A DNA stretch of 64,000 nucleotides from Pisaster brevispinus (GCA_023634235.1 JAMKCF010000013.1:9213827-9277826); one strand, 5' to 3'; shown: positions 1 to 11,329, counted from the first letter of the stretch. Notes: generated by a model from the sequence alone, not told the origin. Numbers and translations are program-made.

Positions 1-78
1 TCCGTGCATTTTTTTGACACGGGTTAATATTGACTCTTCAAAATTGACCGGGTTTTTCTCGCATTGATCGTCACTCAC

Positions 79-189
79 CATCATGTAAGCAGACTCCCAG
101 GATGTTGACCAAGTTGGGATGATTGCCAATCCGAGTTGTGGACTCAAATGCCGTCATGAATTTACCTCTCTCTTCTGCTGACGCACTTG
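79..189 (-). CDS. Gene A exon 9: kinase alpha-C region, glutamate lost
   Basis: A 111-bp exon, exactly the length of the matching exon 20 of genes B and C. It reads [19 protein letters not shown] then [11 protein letters not shown]. Gene B has [17 protein letters not shown]. The alpha-C glutamate that pairs with the VAIK lysine is alanine (codon 149-151). Donor gtgagt, phase 1; the next exon is off the window. Confidence 0.8.
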
Positions 190-1228
190 CTGTAGTAAAA
201 CCAAACCATGATCAATGAAAGCAAACAATATGTTGTACTCGGAACACGTAACCTAAACCAACAACTTGTGGCTGCATGCGGAATTATTTGAAAGACTATT
301 GGTGGCGCACTGTGTTTTGAACCAAATTGGCACCTACGTTGCTACAACACTCTTATCCTGATGATGTTCACATGAGCAGGCAGACTTCTTAATCACTCTA
401 CGAGCTTCATTCAAGCAGTTAAAAATAATTACGCCCTTTAAATCCCTTTACATGTTTTAAAACATAGAGCAAGGACAGAGATTCCCTTGATCTATGCTTC
501 GGGTCATAGATTGGTGTTTGTCTGGGTAATGGTGATTTATAGGCAAAAGTCTAAATAAAGATGCAATAAAAGACACGTGGAAGGTTTGCTGAGAAAACAG
601 CAAAATCTCCTCACTCACACGTCGAATCCACGTTTATCCAGGTGACAGCAGGTACCAACTGCATCTCTGGCTGAAGCATTTGCAAAAGGACACCAACCTT
701 CAGAAATCTTAGAAACGACTAATGCATGAATCGTTTATCAGATTCTAATGTCTTTGGGTGAAAAATTATCCAAATATTTTAAAGGGAATCTTTCTCAAAA
801 TAGTTTATACCATCCCCAGCTGCAGTGCTTCTCACAAAGTAAGAAGGTTTTACTCGGAAAGCTTAGTAAAGTTTGCTCGTTGTTTACCTTTGAGTGTGCT
901 GATAGTAGCTTCATAAACTGTCCCATTTTTTGTCACAGATCCATCAGTCACTTCCCCAAAGTGTCCCATTGAAAGGATATTGGTACCAAAGCGCATACTT
1001 TCCCTGTTAATGTGATGGCACGTAGCCCAAGAGGGTATGCCGTTGACAAAATTTTCATATTGGGTGCGGTCGTCCTCGTGGGCAAGGATCGGTGAAGGGA
1101 CGAACTGAGATGGTTGACGCATCCCCGTGTTAGCAACCGTAGTCTGTTTAGTGAGAAATAAACGGGCAACATGAACATGTAACATCCATAAGTTATACGT
1201 TTATTGATTGACTGACTGATTGACTGAC

Positions 1229-1312
<84 letters not shown>

Positions 1313-4300
1313 ATTAATATTTCAGACAAGTATAAAAACTATCGTCAAAAGATGTGTGCATTCAACCCCCAGCTGACAACAGTAAAAATACAATTGAAAT
1401 TTAACTGTATATAAATGTATACACAATGTAGACGTGCACACAAAAGATTTAAAAACAGTGCATTGGAAAGTAACTTATTGCAATAAACAATTTCAAAATC
1501 TATAAGATGCAAAACAGCCTTATAATTCCCTTAAAAACAGACCAAAAGAAGCATAAATAAAACAGCTCCAAACCAGACAAAGAGGAAAAACCTTCCCCAG
1601 CTTCATAGAAAAGGACAAAGACTCTTTAAAATGTGATACCCACACTAAGTTCCGAGAACATAAAAGTGATCACCTAAAATTTATTAGGCAAATGTTCCAG
1701 GTTTTAAGTGATGTATAAATAATTCTGTGTGGCGAGAATTAACCTGAGACTATTTAACTGAATCGTTCATAACAGGAGATTGAGTGAACATACAAAATTT
1801 GACAATGAAGCAAGTATATTTAAAATGATAAGCAATGACACCGAGTAATGACCTTCACGGCACTCGGTGAAGATCTTCGGGACATCGGGTGAAGATGTTC
1901 GGAACATCGGGTGAAGATGTTCGGGACATCGGGTGAAGATCTTCACGACACCGGGTGAAGATCTTCACGACACCGGGTAAAGATCTTCGTAGCAACCGGG
2001 TGAAGATCTTCACGACACCGGGTGAAGATCTTCACGACACCGGGTGAAGATCTTCGGGACACCGGGTGAAGATCTTCGGGACACCGGGTGAACATCTTCG
2101 GGACATCGGGTGAAGATCGGGTGAAGACACCAGGTGAATCTGCGTTTGTTTCCATAGATTCATAATATATTTTGTCTGTTCCAAGCACATCTTTTTAACT
2201 TGCTCATGAATGCATGTTACTACGGCAACCAGTCAGTACATGTGCATTGTGCTCAGTTAAACAATTGTTTTCTTAAGAAAGTTAAATAGCTTGACAGACA
2301 TGATATGTTTTGTTAATAGAAAGAAGTAAGACTGGACAAAGAAAGTGAACATTAAAATCACTTGCTGAACGACACGAACCAACAAGAGCAAAGAGAAACA
2401 CTCAGAAGTGTACATACAACATCGTTAGCACACAGTTAAAACTCAGTGGAGTGATCGTTGCATTTTTTTATAACAACCAACTAACACGTTTGCGAGAACC
2501 CTTCTGGTGGGTTGTGCAACTTACCCCTGATTTGCTGCCAAGGCGATTGCAACATGCACCGATTAGCGCCAAGATCAAAACAATCAGAAAGACACCAGAA
2601 ACACTGCTGACTACTATCAACAAGAGGTACGATTCATCTGTTGGCATTAAACATAAACATGTGTCATGAAAAGTGTAATTGCTTTTGCGGTAAAGTTTAT
2701 CCTACAGCGATCAATGTCACAGAAGTAGTTACAATACACATTATCTTTCATGGCGCCGAATTAAAAAGTTCAAAAACATGTTTACAATTATCTTTCCTCC
2801 ATTAATGTAAACACATCAACAAAATTGAGCTTCATTACTCGAATACGACATTCATTCTAATCGTATAAGCATTTAATTTCCTTTATTCATTCTGTTTGTG
2901 AACCCAAGGACTTTCAGAAAAGCGAGCTTATTCACTGTACTATAGCTAATAACCCCACGGAGAGAACAACACGAAGGAAATATCAGCCTTAGATGTGGGA
3001 GGAAAACCACAGAAAATTATTCCAGAGAAAACCCACGCGATCAGGCAGGTTGAAGATACCACCCGAATCAAGATAAATGAATAATTTTGGGTATAATTAT
3101 TCAGCCAATCTTTGACTTCACTGTAGAGAGTTGATGGGCGAAATTACACTGCAAAAACTTGTGTGTTAAAATTGACACCATGGGTGTTATCACATGTATA
3201 GATTACAAAGAGAGACTCAAAAATAACACCATAGGATGTTAAAATAACACAAATGCAATTGTGTTAGAAGACATTACTGTCTTGTGAATTTTGATTCTTT
3301 TTTTGGGTATCCATATGTGGCAACACCCATGGTGCCCTCCCCCCATTTTTGTATAATATCATGCTAGGATTAGTTACAGTTTCTTGGACATCGCTCTATA
3401 AAGAGGGACTTGGCCTAGAATCGTAATAGGGAGGTAGGATTAGGCACTGCTACTTTCAATTCATTTTTTTAGACAGGCAGTGAAAACTGACTTAACATGT
3501 AAACCATTTATTTATCAGTGGATTGGAAATACCCATACGCCATTCACATCGATTAAATTGAACTAATGACCAAAAAAGGTAAAAAGTGGTTCCATGTAAT
3601 GTTCTAATTTTTTTCAAGTACTAAAAATACAAAAAAAGCATCAAGTATTTGTTATACACCGAACACAACTAAAACCCAATCAAAGTTTATTTTATTTTTT
3701 TTAATGCACAGATATTTTATACAAAAGAGTCAAGACAAATGTGTGCGGATAGGGTTGGGGCCAATGGTTTCGGTTCCATGTATTAATTCTGGTTGTGATG
3801 CCACGACTCTCAGAAAATTTTAATCACTATACTAGCCAAGATCCCCATGAAGAGAAAGACAAACAAAAAGGAAGTTTCAGTTTTCTAGTTGTGGGAGGAA
3901 AACCCTAAAGACTTATTCCAGGGGAAAACCCATGCAATCAGGCAGGGACTGCAAATCCAATGCAAATAGTGCTCAAAGCGTGATTTGAACTGGGTTATGC
4001 TATAGACAACAGTGTTATACATTTTCAGTGATGTAAGCCTTTGGATGGAAACCTTTATCCTACTTAAAAATAACCAAATAAAAAACACAAAAACTACAGG
4101 GGAATAAAGAAACACTATACAATTTAAAGTGCACATACAAACTCGCATTACACATACAAATTACACAAAACAACGACAATAACTCACTAACAAACGAAAA
4201 GCCCATTGTAGCGCCAACAAAAAACAAATTTCTAATATCCGTTATTACGGATTCACAATCTGTTATTACAGATTCACAATCCGTTATTACGGATTCAGAA

Positions 4301-7300
4301 CCCGTTAATACGGATTGGGAATCCGTTATTACGGATTCCCAAATTGTGAATTCGTTTTAACGGACTCGAATATGTTATAACGGATTAGAAATGTATGTTT
4401 GTTGGCGTTAATAGGCTTCGATTGACATTTGGCATTTTAAAGTTCTGTTAGAACTGCACAGTTGTACCTGTTAGTATTACAAAAAAGGGGTGGTAACAAG
4501 TGTGTCCTTTATATTCAAGATATCTTGTACAATTGTTACCTCGGATGAATAAATTACGAAACAATTTCTCTCAACTGAATTTTCAAAACATAATAGTGTT
4601 GGACTTGGTGTTCTAATATTCGTTTCATGTAGACATAGAAACACATGGCCCCATAAGGGGAATTCTACAGAGGGGTGTTCCACAAGGAATTGCGTCTGCA
4701 AAGTATTTGGAAGGACTTAAGTACAGGGGAAAAAAACAAAGTTACGAGGAAAGTTTCCCTGGGGATCCCAAACAAGAAAAAAGAAAAAAGAAATACCATT
4801 CTAGAAAACAATCTGACCTTCACTGACGGGACACACACCCGTGTATCTATCGCAAGTACCGGATCCGAGACAGCTGCAAGTCTGCGTACAACCTGCACCA
4901 TACGTTCCATTGGGACAAGCTGTTAAAAAAAACATTATTACAGCATTTAAATTTATTTAATAAATCATACTTAAAAGAGATAAATTAACCTAACTCAATT
5001 GCAGCCGTCGGCAGGGTTTATTCATACAGATCAAATATGTACAGATTTGACTTTGTTATTGTTTCTATTTTAATACTCCATGCACTCAAGTGGATCCACG
5101 GGAAGCTTTTATAACAGAATCCTAGAGCTACTTCAAAAACTCCCGGGATAGAGTTGACCCTGTTGCGTCAAAGTGGTAATCATTTTGTAATAATTGTCCG
5201 GGTAAGCCTGACCCAGAAATGGGTACGGTCAGGCATCCTGGGACCTGAAATCCTGTATTCTTTCCTGAATATTATCAAAGCTGCAGCTTGATCCATAGGG
5301 ATCTGGTAAACTAAGCTGACTCCCGTTACAACCACAGATAGGGCCAGATCTTACCTATATTACAGTCTCTGCCAGAATATCCAGAGATGCAGCTGGATCC
5401 ATAGGGATCTGGCAAGCTGAACTGTGTTCCTGTACAACTCTTAACAGCGTGATTTTCCCCGCATTCAAATTCACACTCCCAGCCGAATCTATGTTTGCCA
5501 CAAGCTTCAGAAAAAACAAGAGTACAAACATCAAAACAGGAGTAACTTTCTGTTTAGGCATAAATTATGACATCTGGACCCAATTTCGTGGAGCTGCTTT
5601 AGCACAAAAAGATGCTAAGCGCAACAAAATTATGCCTATACCAGAATAGGGTTTCCAGCCAAAGTACCAATTCACATGTATCATTTTTGACTGGTATTTC
5701 CTGCTTACTGCTACTTTTTTGTTAGGCAATGTTAAGCAGCTTTATGAAAATCAAAAAATCATTATATATTCTTAATAAGGTCTTTAAAGATAGTTGAAGA
5801 AATAAGTCTTGCCTACATTCTTACCGGACTGAAGGTTTCACTTGCAGAATACATCAATTTTACATCTTGAGAAAAACTTCGTCTTTATACGTCGGTTTTT
5901 TATTGTATTTTTGTTCTATGAAACTGAAAATCCACAATGAATCGAAGAGACTTTTATAGATCTCACCATTGGAACAGTTGACTCCGCTGAATCCCGGTGC
6001 ACAGATGCATTGCCCTGTTTTATCATCGCACACTCCTCCATTGTAGCATTGATCACATCGAGCTGTACAGTTCCGCGGACCCCATAGGCCAGCTGGGCAA
6101 CCTGGAATAGCAATCAAAACATTGAATTACTTTGAGTCTGCCGAGAAGCCATTGTTGACGGGAATTTGGAGACAACAAACTGCAGTAAAACTGCATTGAG
6201 CTTGTTGCTGTATTTGCCCCCTGTAACACGGCCCTCCTATGACAAGCAACATGTTACATTTTAAATGATCAAGTGGGTTTTCCCCGTCTTTCATCTCCGT
6301 GGGCCCCGGCTCAAGTTTACCTCGTATCAGAACTTCGAATGTGAATCGACTTTTCAGTCCCTACCTGACTGCGTGGGTTTTCACACTTTGCAGTTTTCCT
6401 CCGACATCTAAAACTGAAAAAAAGATTCTCGTTTTCCATTCATCCCATTGTTGGCACTAAGTGAGCTGCCGGAGGCGTAATAATAAACAAATGAAAACGT
6501 TTGAAAATAAATTACTTTGTTTGTCGTTGATTTTTTTAAATAATATCAGTAATTGGACTTTTATTAAAATGGACTTGATGTATGTTTTTTGGTTGATGTT
6601 GTTGAATAACTGAAACTATATAGCTTCAAAGCAAGAATAACAAATAAATAAATAAACAAACAAATAAATAAATAAATAAATTAGTAAACAACTCACTAAC
6701 TAGCTAAATAAATAAAGCAGTGAAACAATCTGCATTATTAAAGCGTTGATCATCTGCGTTCCGGAATTATATTGGAATTGGTATTTTTTTAATTGGTTCA
6801 GAACGACCCCACAGATAAAAAGTCACTACGGAACAGTCTCCATGTCAGATTTGTCCAAATGGGTGCAGCCGAAGCCGAAACCGGAACCCGTAGGTTCACC
6901 TAATTGTTCAACTATAGTCTACGAACGAGCAGCTCACCTCTGACTATAATTCGTATCATGCTAGCTGGGTCATAAGGTCGTCTTCGTCTCGCCCCGTACA
7001 AATCACCATGCTGAACCTCATCATACGGTATTCCAATAACATGGTTTATTTCTGTAGACGCATTATAACTGATCTTGTATTTCCTGACCCGGAAAAACTC
7101 AGGAGTGATTACGTTCTCATCGGTCGATAAGATCGACAGTGTAAGGTTTTCTCCAGCGTTGATCATACGCGTTCCGGAATTAAAGTAAAATCCGTCAAGG
7201 TTGCCTTTTCCTAAGGGAGGATTTAAAAACAAAGACGTTTCAAGCAACAATAATGTGTTCCTGTTCATAATAAAATGTTCATACTTGAGAATAAATAGAT

Positions 7301-9614
7301 ATCAGGGGCAGTTAAAATCGTTGAGTGCTCAGAGACTTACCAGGTAAATCCATTGTTCTCAGTAATGTGGGCATGCTCAGAACCACGTAATTATTGGAAA
7401 TTTACCTGAGGGGTCGATTTCACAAAGCAATAAAATCCATCGTAAGACAAATTGTCAGTATTACCATAGTGATTTACATTGTGACATCACACTTTACTAA
7501 GCAACTACGATTGATTTGCAGTTACGATCAATCTTAGCTCTTTGTGAAATCGGCCCCTGATAAGTCTGCTGCTACCCAGCGTTCCAAAGTCTCCCCTTGA
7601 AAGACAAATGTCACTCAGCGAGATGAAAGGGAAAACAGACACAGACATAAAGCGTGCGGCCAAATTCCTTAGGGCCGTTTAAATTACGGATACTGAAATA
7701 AGTTTCTTCTTTTCAGTTCATTTTTAAAACGCTTTTACGGATCTCACTTTTTGCAACTTCATATTGAATTTTACTGTGAAATATGCATTGGAAGAATACT
7801 GCCAAAATCCACGATGGCCGTTTACGGATATTACGGATATTGCAAAAATATAAACATTCGAGTTTCTTTAAACATTGTTGATTTACATATATGGATTGCG
7901 CTGTACGCAACTTACATTGACTTAAGCTATTGGTGGTTTGGACACAAAATTTAGATCACACTGACGCCCCCCCCAAAAACAAAACAAAAACAAACCCCAA
8001 ACGAACAACCCAACACACCAACAAACAAACACCCCAACACCCCAACACACCAACAAACAAACAAACAAACAAACAAACAAACAAACAAACAAACAAACAA
8101 ACAAACAAACAAACAAACAAACAAACAAACAAACAAACAAACAAACAAACACCCCAATACCCCAACAAACAAACGAACAAACAAACAAAAGATAAACAAA
8201 AATCAACAACCACTTTGAAATGTAATCTGATTTAACTTTAGCAGAGTTTCTGCTTGCTTGAGATAAGACAAAAAGTATATCCCGATACTTTGTTTGTTTG
8301 GCACCCCGAGCAAAGATATTGACAAAATAGGGAGACAACCAACATTAGGATTTGGTTGCTCAGTGGTAGAGCACCGGCACATTAATCCCGAGGTCGCAGG
8401 TTAAAGTCCCGCCTGCTGGCAAATTTAATTTGTTCAACCACACACTACAAGAAGAAAGCTTAAGAGCGATTACAAACTTACTTGTGTGAGTGACACTGTA
8501 CACAAATGTAGAAGAGTTCACATTGCTTACTTCACAAGTAAACAACCCAGCGGCATTGTAAGTTGCATTACTGGATACAGTAACAGCTTGTCCATTATTG
8601 GTGTGGAGTTCATCACCTTCAAGGGCTCCCCCGGTCTTTTGATGAACTGTGCGGTTTAAAAATTGTATTAGGAATGGGTTTTTGAAGTTAAGAGTTGTTT
8701 CACTGGATGGAGGTATGCTTTTAAAACAGCTGAACGTCGTAGTGCCAGAAGAGTTTGTGTCGTACAACCTGGAAGAGGCCATCGTCAAGTGTAGTGCCTC
8801 ACCTAAATCAGAGACATGTTTTATAGTCTATTAACTATCAGCTTCAATTTTAGATTTTCTTTTTGAGGTCGAAAGCGGGTCACTCGTTTGTGTCAAGTTT
8901 TTTACTCTTCGCGAACGAAAATACACTTCGGGCTTTTCTTCAAAAAGGTAGCACCAAAGCAAAATAGTTCACTAGTCCCGTGGCAACATATTCTGTTGCA
9001 TGGACTGTTATGAAATGCACAGGGAAGGTGGGCGGTAGTGTGGGGGGGGGGCTGCTTTCTCTCGAGGAATAGTAAAACTAGCCTTCCGGTGTGATTTCCT
9101 CGAAGCTCTCTATTTTCTTGTGAATTGTCAACATTGTAGTTAGGGTGGTCTTCCATCATTGCTAAACATTTCCTTTACCATCTTCTTATCATTGCTGGCC
9201 GCAGTGTTAAACGTGAGTAGCTATTTCAATACGACCAGTAAGGATCATAAACTATTCCCCTTCCATTTTTGTTTGATTACATTGACCATTAACAAATTAA
9301 CATTAAACACATTTTTTTTCGACTAAATCACACAACAAACTACATTATGAAACACGCACGATGAATGAAGCAAAAGCAAGGCGGTGGACTTCAGGTAAAA
9401 CTTTAAGTTTAGTTCATCAGAGAAATCAATGTTCAAGTGTGCAGATGTACACAAAAGTGTTGTACCTTGACGCAAGTTTGTTTTTAGAACTTTATAAAAG
9501 GTCATGAATCTCACACTTACCTGCTGGTGTGTTCAACTTGGCCATCACGATCAGAATAGCGATGTAGCAAACCACAATGCTACTCCAAGTGTGAACCCGG
9601 AAATTACTTGCCAT
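79..9614 (-). CDS. Gene A: Tie-like receptor with candidate pseudokinase domain, 3' end outside window
   Basis: Nine coding exons on the minus strand can be joined with canonical splice sites and matching phases: 9521-9614, 8482-8802, 6938-7210, 5967-6101, 5355-5504, 4818-4919, 2525-2637, 888-1143, 79-189. They give 518 residues before the left edge. Order: signal peptide (1-28), Ig-like (32-138), a cysteine-free Ig-like segment (139-229), three EGF-like modules (230-358), membrane helix (about 363-386), juxtamembrane and kinase N-lobe (397-518). No FN3 exon was found, and the last EGF exon joins the membrane exon in phase. The kinase lacks the first P-loop glycine, the VAIK lysine (Ser478) and the alpha-C glutamate (Ala495). 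Every reading frame is open, so it looks like a maintained gene rather than a dead one. The rest of the kinase lies off the edge. Confidence 0.8.
190..887. other. Gene A intron 8
   Basis: About 700 bp between the two kinase exons. No further exon or repeat is recognised. Confidence 0.6.
888..1143 (-). CDS. Gene A exon 8: juxtamembrane segment and kinase N-lobe, key residues lost
   Basis: A 256-bp exon equivalent to the 265-bp exon 19 of gene B (same phases 0 and 1). Juxtamembrane TQYENF keeps one possible SH2-binding tyrosine. The P-loop is [10 protein letters not shown] against [10 protein letters not shown] in gene B, so the first glycine is serine. The VAIK strand is [10 protein letters not shown] against KAAIKKLKG, so the ATP-binding lysine is serine (codon 898-900). 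Confidence 0.8.
1203..1311. repeat. (GATT)n microsatellite
   Basis: About 27 units of gatt, with some gact at the left, in the gene A intron between exons 7 and 8, about 60 bp from the exon 8 acceptor. Confidence 0.95.
1850..2135. repeat. 22-bp palindromic minisatellite
   Basis: About 12 units of caccgggtgaagatcttcac with variants (gacatcggg, aagatgttcgg). The core GAAGATCTTC is its own reverse complement. In the gene A intron between exons 7 and 8. Confidence 0.9.
2525..2637 (-). CDS. Gene A exon 7: transmembrane helix
   Basis: A 113-bp exon with acceptor caacag and donor gtaagt. It reads [14 protein letters not shown] then [19 protein letters not shown]: about 24 hydrophobic residues followed by CC and a basic residue, a single-pass helix with stop-transfer. 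Phases (1 in, 0 out) match exons 6 and 8. Confidence 0.75.
3145..3340. mobile_element. Truncated MITE of the TACACTGCA family
   Basis: Starts tacactgcaaaaacttgtgt and shares gttaaaattgacaccatggg and cacccatggtg with the elements in introns 18 of genes B and C. The right end is not recognisable. It lies in the gene A intron between exons 6 and 7. Confidence 0.55.
4211..4407. mobile_element. Foldback element with CCGTTATTACGG palindromes
   Basis: Ends GCGCCAACAAA and TTTGTTGGCG are inverted repeats, each continuing into aaatttctaat / attagaaatg. Between them lie about eight units of roughly 20-25 bp built on atccgttattacggattc. It lies in the intron after exon 6 of gene A. Confidence 0.65.
4818..4919 (-). 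CDS. Gene A exon 6: short EGF-like module 3
   Basis: A 102-bp exon, acceptor taacag, donor gtcaga (weaker than its neighbours). It begins [17 protein letters not shown], like exon 6 of gene B ([17 protein letters not shown]), but ends after CPVSE and lacks the closing G-F-x-G-x-x-C. It is therefore shorter than the family module. Phase 1 at the end fits the membrane exon directly. Confidence 0.7.
5279..5335 (-). pseudogene. Partial duplicate of gene A EGF exon 5
   Basis: agctgcagcttgatccatag and the following 37 bases match 5384-5440 inside exon 5, 105 bp away. On the minus strand it reads [13 protein letters not shown] against [13 protein letters not shown]. There is no donor or acceptor to make it an exon, so it is a fragment. 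Confidence 0.65.
5355..5504 (-). CDS. Gene A exon 5: EGF-like module 2
   Basis: A 150-bp cysteine-rich exon, phase 1 on both sides, donor gtaaga. It carries [18 protein letters not shown] and ends GYSGRDC. A partial second copy of its 3' half lies just downstream at 5279-5335. Confidence 0.75.
   Translation of the reverse strand, partial: LVANIDSAGSVNLNAGKITLLRVVQEHSSACQIPMDPAASLDILAETVI
5576..5750. mobile_element. MITE with GGACCCAATTTCGT ends, upstream of gene A exon 5
   Basis: Starts ggacccaatttcgtggagct and ends aagcagctttatgaaa, matching inverted ends with gagctgctttagc inside. It belongs to the same broad family as 23416-23557 and 40231-40487. Confidence 0.5.
5967..6101 (-). CDS. Gene A exon 4: EGF-like module 1
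   Basis: A 135-bp exon with acceptor ttccag and donor gtgaga. It encodes [20 protein letters not shown], almost the same as [20 protein letters not shown] in exon 4 of gene B, which ties genes A and B together as paralogues. Confidence 0.85.
6938..7210 (-). CDS. Gene A exon 3: degenerate Ig-like domain 2 without cysteines
   Basis: A 273-bp exon, phase 1 on both sides. The pattern [12 protein letters not shown] resembles a B strand (gene B has [10 protein letters not shown] at the matching place), and HGDLYGAR stands where Y-x-C would be. The exon encodes no cysteine, so the usual Ig disulphide cannot form. It also carries a basic stretch ARRRRPYD. Confidence 0.7.
7410..7557. mobile_element. 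Small inverted-repeat element (MITE) with GGGGTCGATTTCACAAAG ends
   Basis: About 148 bp, starting GGGGTCGATTTCACAAAG and ending CTTTGTGAAATCGGCCCC, flanked by tga on both sides. It sits in the intron between the Ig exons of gene A. It has the same ends but a different body from 43056-43196. Confidence 0.7.
8052..8150. repeat. (AAAC)n microsatellite
   Basis: About 24 perfect units of aaac, flanked by ccccaacac-rich sequence to about 7970 and 8190. It opens long false frames on both strands. Confidence 0.95.
8345..8425 (+). repeat. tRNA-derived SINE-like segment
   Basis: ggttgctcagtggtagagc matches a polymerase III A box and caggttaaagtccc a B box about 35 bp later, but no full cloverleaf with a paired acceptor stem can be drawn. 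It lies in the gene A intron just left of exon 2. Confidence 0.5.
8482..8802 (-). CDS. Gene A exon 2: Ig-like domain 1
   Basis: A 321-bp exon with acceptor atttag and donor gtaagt, phase 1 at both ends. It contains TTTFSC and, near the end, YNAAGLFTC, matching the B- and F-strand cysteines of an Ig fold (the usual D-x-G-x-Y-x-C is here NAAGLFTC). Several N-x-S/T glycosylation sites are present. It aligns in position with exon 2 of gene B but is clearly diverged. Confidence 0.75.
9521..9614 (-). CDS. Gene A exon 1: start codon and signal peptide
   Basis: The ATG is at 9612-9614. The peptide opens [10 protein letters not shown] and continues with a hydrophobic core [15 protein letters not shown], typical of a secretory signal. 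The donor reads CAGCAG|gtaagt, phase 1. No other ATG upstream gives a better leader. Confidence 0.75.
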
Positions 9615-10934
9615 AGTCGTCAAAATCTCATCAGTCGATCAAGTGCACTTTGTATAAACTGTTCTATCCAACTAATTCTGATTTTTGGGTCAAATAATGC
9701 TTGAAAATCTGAAGAATGAGCTAGTTCCGATTCTGGGTGCAATGTGTGAAAGCAATACCAACATTACTGGGAGTTCATTTCACTACAACATTTCTTGCTG
9801 TACTGTGGTAAAGTGGACTGCTTAACACAAGTGGATTGCGGAATACCCCAGAAATATCTGATCAACCCAAAAATCATTGACCCCTACAGGCTATTCATTT
9901 TTTCTATCCAGGCGTTCGCCATGGCATGTTGGTGTATAGAAATTATTTAGATTGTGGCCTGTACTATTCAGAATCCAGTTTCTTTCATTTAAAGGTATTT
10001 TGACGGAAAAAATAATAAATTCTTTGGACGGTTCGTACTGATGTTAGTCAAAGTTTAGAACTTCCCATTTATATATGCTCTGTGTTTTGCTATGTATAAT
10101 CCCACATAAGTACATTCTCATTAATTCATTTTGGTTTTGGTTTTTAATCCATGCCTTTTTTCCTTGCTTTAAAAAAAGTATATATATAAATTTAAAAAAA
10201 ACTGTTATTGATTAAAGAAATTACCAAAAGCAAAATGAGTAATTGAAATAATACAACAAATAAACCAAAAACGGCACGACTCAGCGGGCGATAGCACAAC
10301 ACGACGGGAGACAGGCGAAGCAACTACGCGATGACACGACGGACATGGCGCTACAGTATGGCGCAACGGGCGACAGCACGACCCGACGTGATGCTCCTAA
10401 GCAAACTTAAAGGTATTATGAAGAATTGGTAGAGCTGACAATTACTTGCAGACAGTGGTCATGTTATGTGTGATCAACCATGAAATTTCAAACCTGTGAC
10501 AATTTGGACTTAACCCGACGTGTGAGTCAAGAGAAAAAATGGGGTGAAAATAAAAAGCCCAAACCAAACATGCATGTCAGCAAATTGTACGAACAACCGA
10601 AATCAGCTGTTGCGTTTCTTTTTAAAAGGATTTCAGATACATTTTTCTCCATAAGATTTCATTTCATAGGGAAATATTTCACAGGAAATAATTTCTAGTA
10701 CGAATTTTCATAAACAGTGAGCTTTCAGACTATAAACAACAATAATTACTTTTATCATACCAATCTTACATAATACCTTTAATGTTAAAACAAACGAACA
10801 CACAATACACACCGGCACGACGCGTTCGCATTGTGCGTGGAGGCAAAGGGCGACGGAACGACGCGACGCCACAGCGCGATGTACATTTGGCGTCTTTGGA
10901 ACACAAGATTTTTCTGACCAAACTGTAACCGAGT

Positions 10935-11053
10935 TGTTGGCATAGATATAGAATATAATACCTAGATCGGCCGCGCGTACATACGCGCCATAAGCCGTAC
11001 ACAAAAATTCCTGGTTCTTCATGGACGCGCTAAAAAGTCACGTGCTGGTGGTA
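10935..11053. repeat. Inverted repeat arm 1 around the THAP segment
   Basis: The complement of this arm reads ccaccagcacgtgac ... gcgtatgtacgcgcggccga then tctaggtattatattctata, the same as arm 2 in the opposite direction. The arms are about 1.7 kb apart. Confidence 0.65.
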
Positions 11054-11329
11054 GCGCACTGAAGATGAACATGGAGAATAGTCCTTAAACACACGGTGGG
11101 CTATATTATTTGACAGGTTTGTGGCACAATTTAAAGACCCATTTCTTGGATAAATGACAAAAAGCAAGATTCATAAACTCAACATAAGCACAAAGGTGTA
11201 AGTATAACACGGGCTAGTCATTTATTTTTCACCGGTAGTAGCATAAAAACACTGCAGTGTGCACGTATGTAGACCGTGCATTTGAATTATACAATTAAAG
11301 AACAAAAAGCAATTACGTATTATTATATC

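Larger units (their letters stand above)
2638..4817. other. Gene A intron 6 (where FN3 exons would be expected)
   Basis: Holds the truncated MITE at 3145-3340 and the foldback at 4211-4407. I looked on the minus strand for the FN3 patterns seen in gene B (core W, L-x-P-x-T-x-Y, VGDG-x-x-YGGY) and found none. Confidence 0.6.

Noticed and set aside
1850..2135. CRISPR-like array
   Set aside because: The repeats are contiguous with no unique spacers, in an animal intron; it is a minisatellite. The same applies to the 24243-24626 array.
7922..8338. Long open frames on both strands (CLFV- and NKQT-type repeats)
   Set aside because: They are produced by the (AAAC)n microsatellite, which has no stops in several frames. 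No homology or splice context supports them.
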